The notes under the pieces: model-generated
Databases searched by the model: none
The model's input: only the letters and a program-made list of their open reading frames with translations
What the model was told of the DNA's origin: nothing
NCBI RefSeq assembly: GCF_001708185.1
Contig: NZ_MDDN01000012.1
Span: forward strand, 57,112-121,111
DNA from: Lysinibacillus xylanilyticus
GTDB lineage: Bacteria > Bacillota > Bacilli > Bacillales_A > Planococcaceae
Reading direction: 5' to 3'
Length of the DNA: 64,000 bases
Translations under genes and position numbers: made by a program
Shown: positions 62,762 to 64,000 of the stretch, piece by piece
Layout: the number at the start of each line of letters is the position of its first letter
Position numbering within the stretch: position 1 is the first letter of the stretch

Positions 62762-62835
62762 TGGCAGGGGCAGTAGGAATCGAACCCACACCAAAGGTTT
62801 TGGAGACCTCTATTCTACCGTTGAACTATGCCCCT
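62762..62835 (-). tRNA. tRNA-Trp (CCA)
   Basis: Anticodon loop CTCCAAA; 3' CCA encoded. Confidence 0.95.
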
Positions 62836-62848
62836 ATAAAATTAAAAC

Positions 62849-62932
62849 TGGTGGAGGGGGACGGATTCGAACCGCCGAACCCTAAGGAGCGGATTTACAG
62901 TCCGCCGCGTTTAGCCACTTCGCTACCCCTCC
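62849..62932 (-). tRNA. tRNA-Tyr (GTA)
   Basis: Anticodon loop CTGTAAA, long variable arm; 3' CCA encoded. Confidence 0.95.
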
Positions 62933-62941
62933 GGGAATACA

Positions 62942-63017
<76 letters not shown>

Positions 63018-63026
63018 AAAAAAATA

Positions 63027-63102
63027 TGGTGGGTCAGGACGGAATCGAACCGCCGACACTTAGAGCTTCAATCTAATGCTCTACCAACTGAGCTACTGAC
63101 CC
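63027..63102 (-). tRNA. tRNA-Phe (GAA)
   Basis: Anticodon loop TTGAAGC; 3' CCA encoded. Confidence 0.95.
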
Positions 63103-63117
63103 ATATTTTTAAAAAAA

Positions 63118-63193
63118 TGGCGGTCCCGACCGGGATCGAACCGGCGATCTCCTGCGTGACAGGCAGGCATGTTAACCGCTACACCACGGGACC
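63118..63193 (-). tRNA. tRNA-Asp (GTC)
   Basis: Anticodon loop CTGTCAC; 3' CCA encoded. Confidence 0.95.
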
Positions 63194-63197
63194 ATTT

Positions 63198-63272
<75 letters not shown>

Positions 63273-63297
63273 ATAATAAGGTGATTTATTTAAATAA

Positions 63298-63373
63298 TGG
63301 TGGAGGATGACGGGCTCGAACCGCCGACCCTCTGCTTGTAAGGCAGATGCTCTCCCAGCTGAGCTAATCCTCC
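63298..63373 (-). tRNA. tRNA-Val (TAC)
   Basis: Anticodon loop CTTACAA; 3' CCA encoded. Confidence 0.95.
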
Positions 63374-63391
63374 ATCTGGGTATTGAATAAA

Positions 63392-63466
63392 TGGTGACCC
63401 CTACGGGATTCGAACCCGTGTTACCGCCGTGAAAGGGCGGTGTCTTAACCACTTGACCAAGGGGCC
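63392..63466 (-). tRNA. tRNA-Glu (TTC)
   Basis: Anticodon loop CTTTCAC; 3' CCA encoded. Confidence 0.95.
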
Positions 63467-63496
63467 TTCGTTTGGAATGAAAAATCCTTAAAGTGC

Positions 63497-63588
63497 TGGC
63501 GGAGAGTAAGGGATTTGAACCCTTGAGACAGTGTTAACCGCCTACACGATTTCCAATCGTGCTCCTTCGGCCACTCGGACAACTCTCC
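63497..63588 (-). tRNA. tRNA-Ser (GGA)
   Basis: Anticodon loop TTGGAAA, long variable arm; 3' CCA encoded. Its anticodon reads the UCC proposed as T-box specifier of serA. Confidence 0.95.
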
Positions 63589-63593
63589 AAGAA

Positions 63594-63670
63594 TGGCTCC
63601 GAAGGCAGGACTCGAACCTGCGACAACCTGATTAACAGTCAGGTGCTACTACCAACTGAGCTACTTCGGA
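63594..63670 (-). tRNA. tRNA-Asn (GTT)
   Basis: Anticodon loop CTGTTAA; 3' CCA encoded. First tRNA after the 5S gene, as in B. subtilis trnD. Confidence 0.95.
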
Positions 63671-63686
63671 ATAATTTTAGTATATA

Positions 63687-63802
63687 GCCTAGCGACGTCC
63701 TACTCTCACAGGGGGAAGCCCCCAACTACCATCGGCGCTAAAGAGCTTAACTTCCGTGTTCGGTATGGGAACGGGTGTGACCTCTTTGCCATCATCACTA
63801 GA
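63687..63802 (-). rRNA. rrf: 5S ribosomal RNA
   Basis: Contains CACACCCGTTCCCATACCG and AACACGGAAGTTAAGCTC, universal in Firmicute 5S rRNA, and closes with a pairing between both ends (CTAGTGAT with GTCGCTAG). Exact ends are set from that helix. Confidence 0.95.
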
Positions 63803-63921
63803 CTATTTTAAAGACAAGATTTATTATAACACATTTTGTTATAATCGCAAGCTTTTTTTTAAAAAAAACTTTCTTGTTCTTTCAAAACTGGATAAACGTG
63901 CATTGAATGTTTCAAACATTA

Positions 63922-64000
63922 TGGTTAAGTCCTCGATCGATTAGTATTCGTCAGCTCCATGTGTCACCACACTTCCACCTCGAACCTATCTACCTCATCG
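63922..64000 (-). rRNA. rrl: 23S ribosomal RNA, 3' end only
   Basis: The minus strand reads GAATACTAATCGATCGAGG then ACTTAACCA, the 3' terminus of Firmicute 23S rRNA. The gene continues beyond the right edge. The 5S spacer (63803-63921) contains the hairpin ATTATAACA/TGTTATAAT. Confidence 0.95.

Overview
This window looks like a low-GC Firmicute chromosome of the Lysinibacillus / Bacillaceae-Planococcaceae type. The gene content and order from the left end to about 15 kb (hemE, hmoB, yhaA, ecsB/ecsA, hit, trpP, yhaH, hpr, prsA, yhaM/yhaN/yhaO) match the yha region of Bacillus subtilis. A 5'-nucleotidase with three SLH domains points to an S-layer-bearing relative such as Lysinibacillus. The genus is inference from family knowledge. 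There is no phage, plasmid, CRISPR array or intact insertion sequence.

Layout. 1-2.5 kb: 5' end of hemE, the heme monooxygenase hmoB, a 21-bp repeat array and an M20 amidohydrolase. 2.5-8.8 kb: ecsBA, hit, trpP with a TRAP-type leader, yhaH, hpr, membrane proteins and a 39-aa YjcZ-like gene. 8.9-19.6 kb: prsA, the overlapping yhaO-yhaN-yhaM operon, an enoyl-CoA hydratase-like gene, trhO and an FAD dehydrogenase. 19.9-24.8 kb: a serine block with T-box-controlled serA, a HAD phosphatase of the YsaA/SerB type and glycerate kinase. 25-32.7 kb: hemZ, a secreted copper amine oxidase-like domain protein, a lipoprotein, an RNase H-like gene, yheA, yheB and yheE. 33-41 kb: a CorC/CNNM protein, a CDF metal transporter, a WYL regulator, a two-component system whose kinase carries a four-cysteine GAF motif, bdbC and an RluA-type pseudouridine synthase. 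41-53 kb: SLH 5'-nucleotidase, aldo/keto reductase, catE-like dioxygenase, trmL, queG and a spore-type catalase gene broken by one extra G. 53-62 kb: LD-carboxypeptidase, nagB, arylamine N-acetyltransferase, an ABC exporter pair, thpR and lipoproteins. 62.2-64 kb (minus strand): the 3' end of a 23S rRNA, a 5S rRNA and sixteen tRNAs in trnD-like order with a duplicated tRNA-His.

The least explained part is the intergenic DNA. Six unrelated-looking tandem arrays (964-1290, 22208-22291, 24911-25009, 29973-30160, 46101-46650, 54472-54890) all have a 21-bp period, and several alternate two unit types to give a 42-bp super-period. Separately there are at least four copies of a MITE-like element with imperfect terminal inverted repeats (A), two copies of an element bounded by a 15-bp inverted repeat (B), and shorter related fragments (C). 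These are the best candidates for something undescribed.

Genes that plausibly work together: glxK, serA and the YsaA-like phosphatase around serine synthesis; yhaO/yhaN/yhaM in nucleic acid processing; queG and trmL, both acting on the tRNA wobble base; the ecsAB exporter, hpr and prsA in exoprotein control and secretion; and the cysteine-motif kinase divergent from the disulfide oxidoreductase bdbC. All coordinates, motifs and alignments were read by eye; no database search was run.
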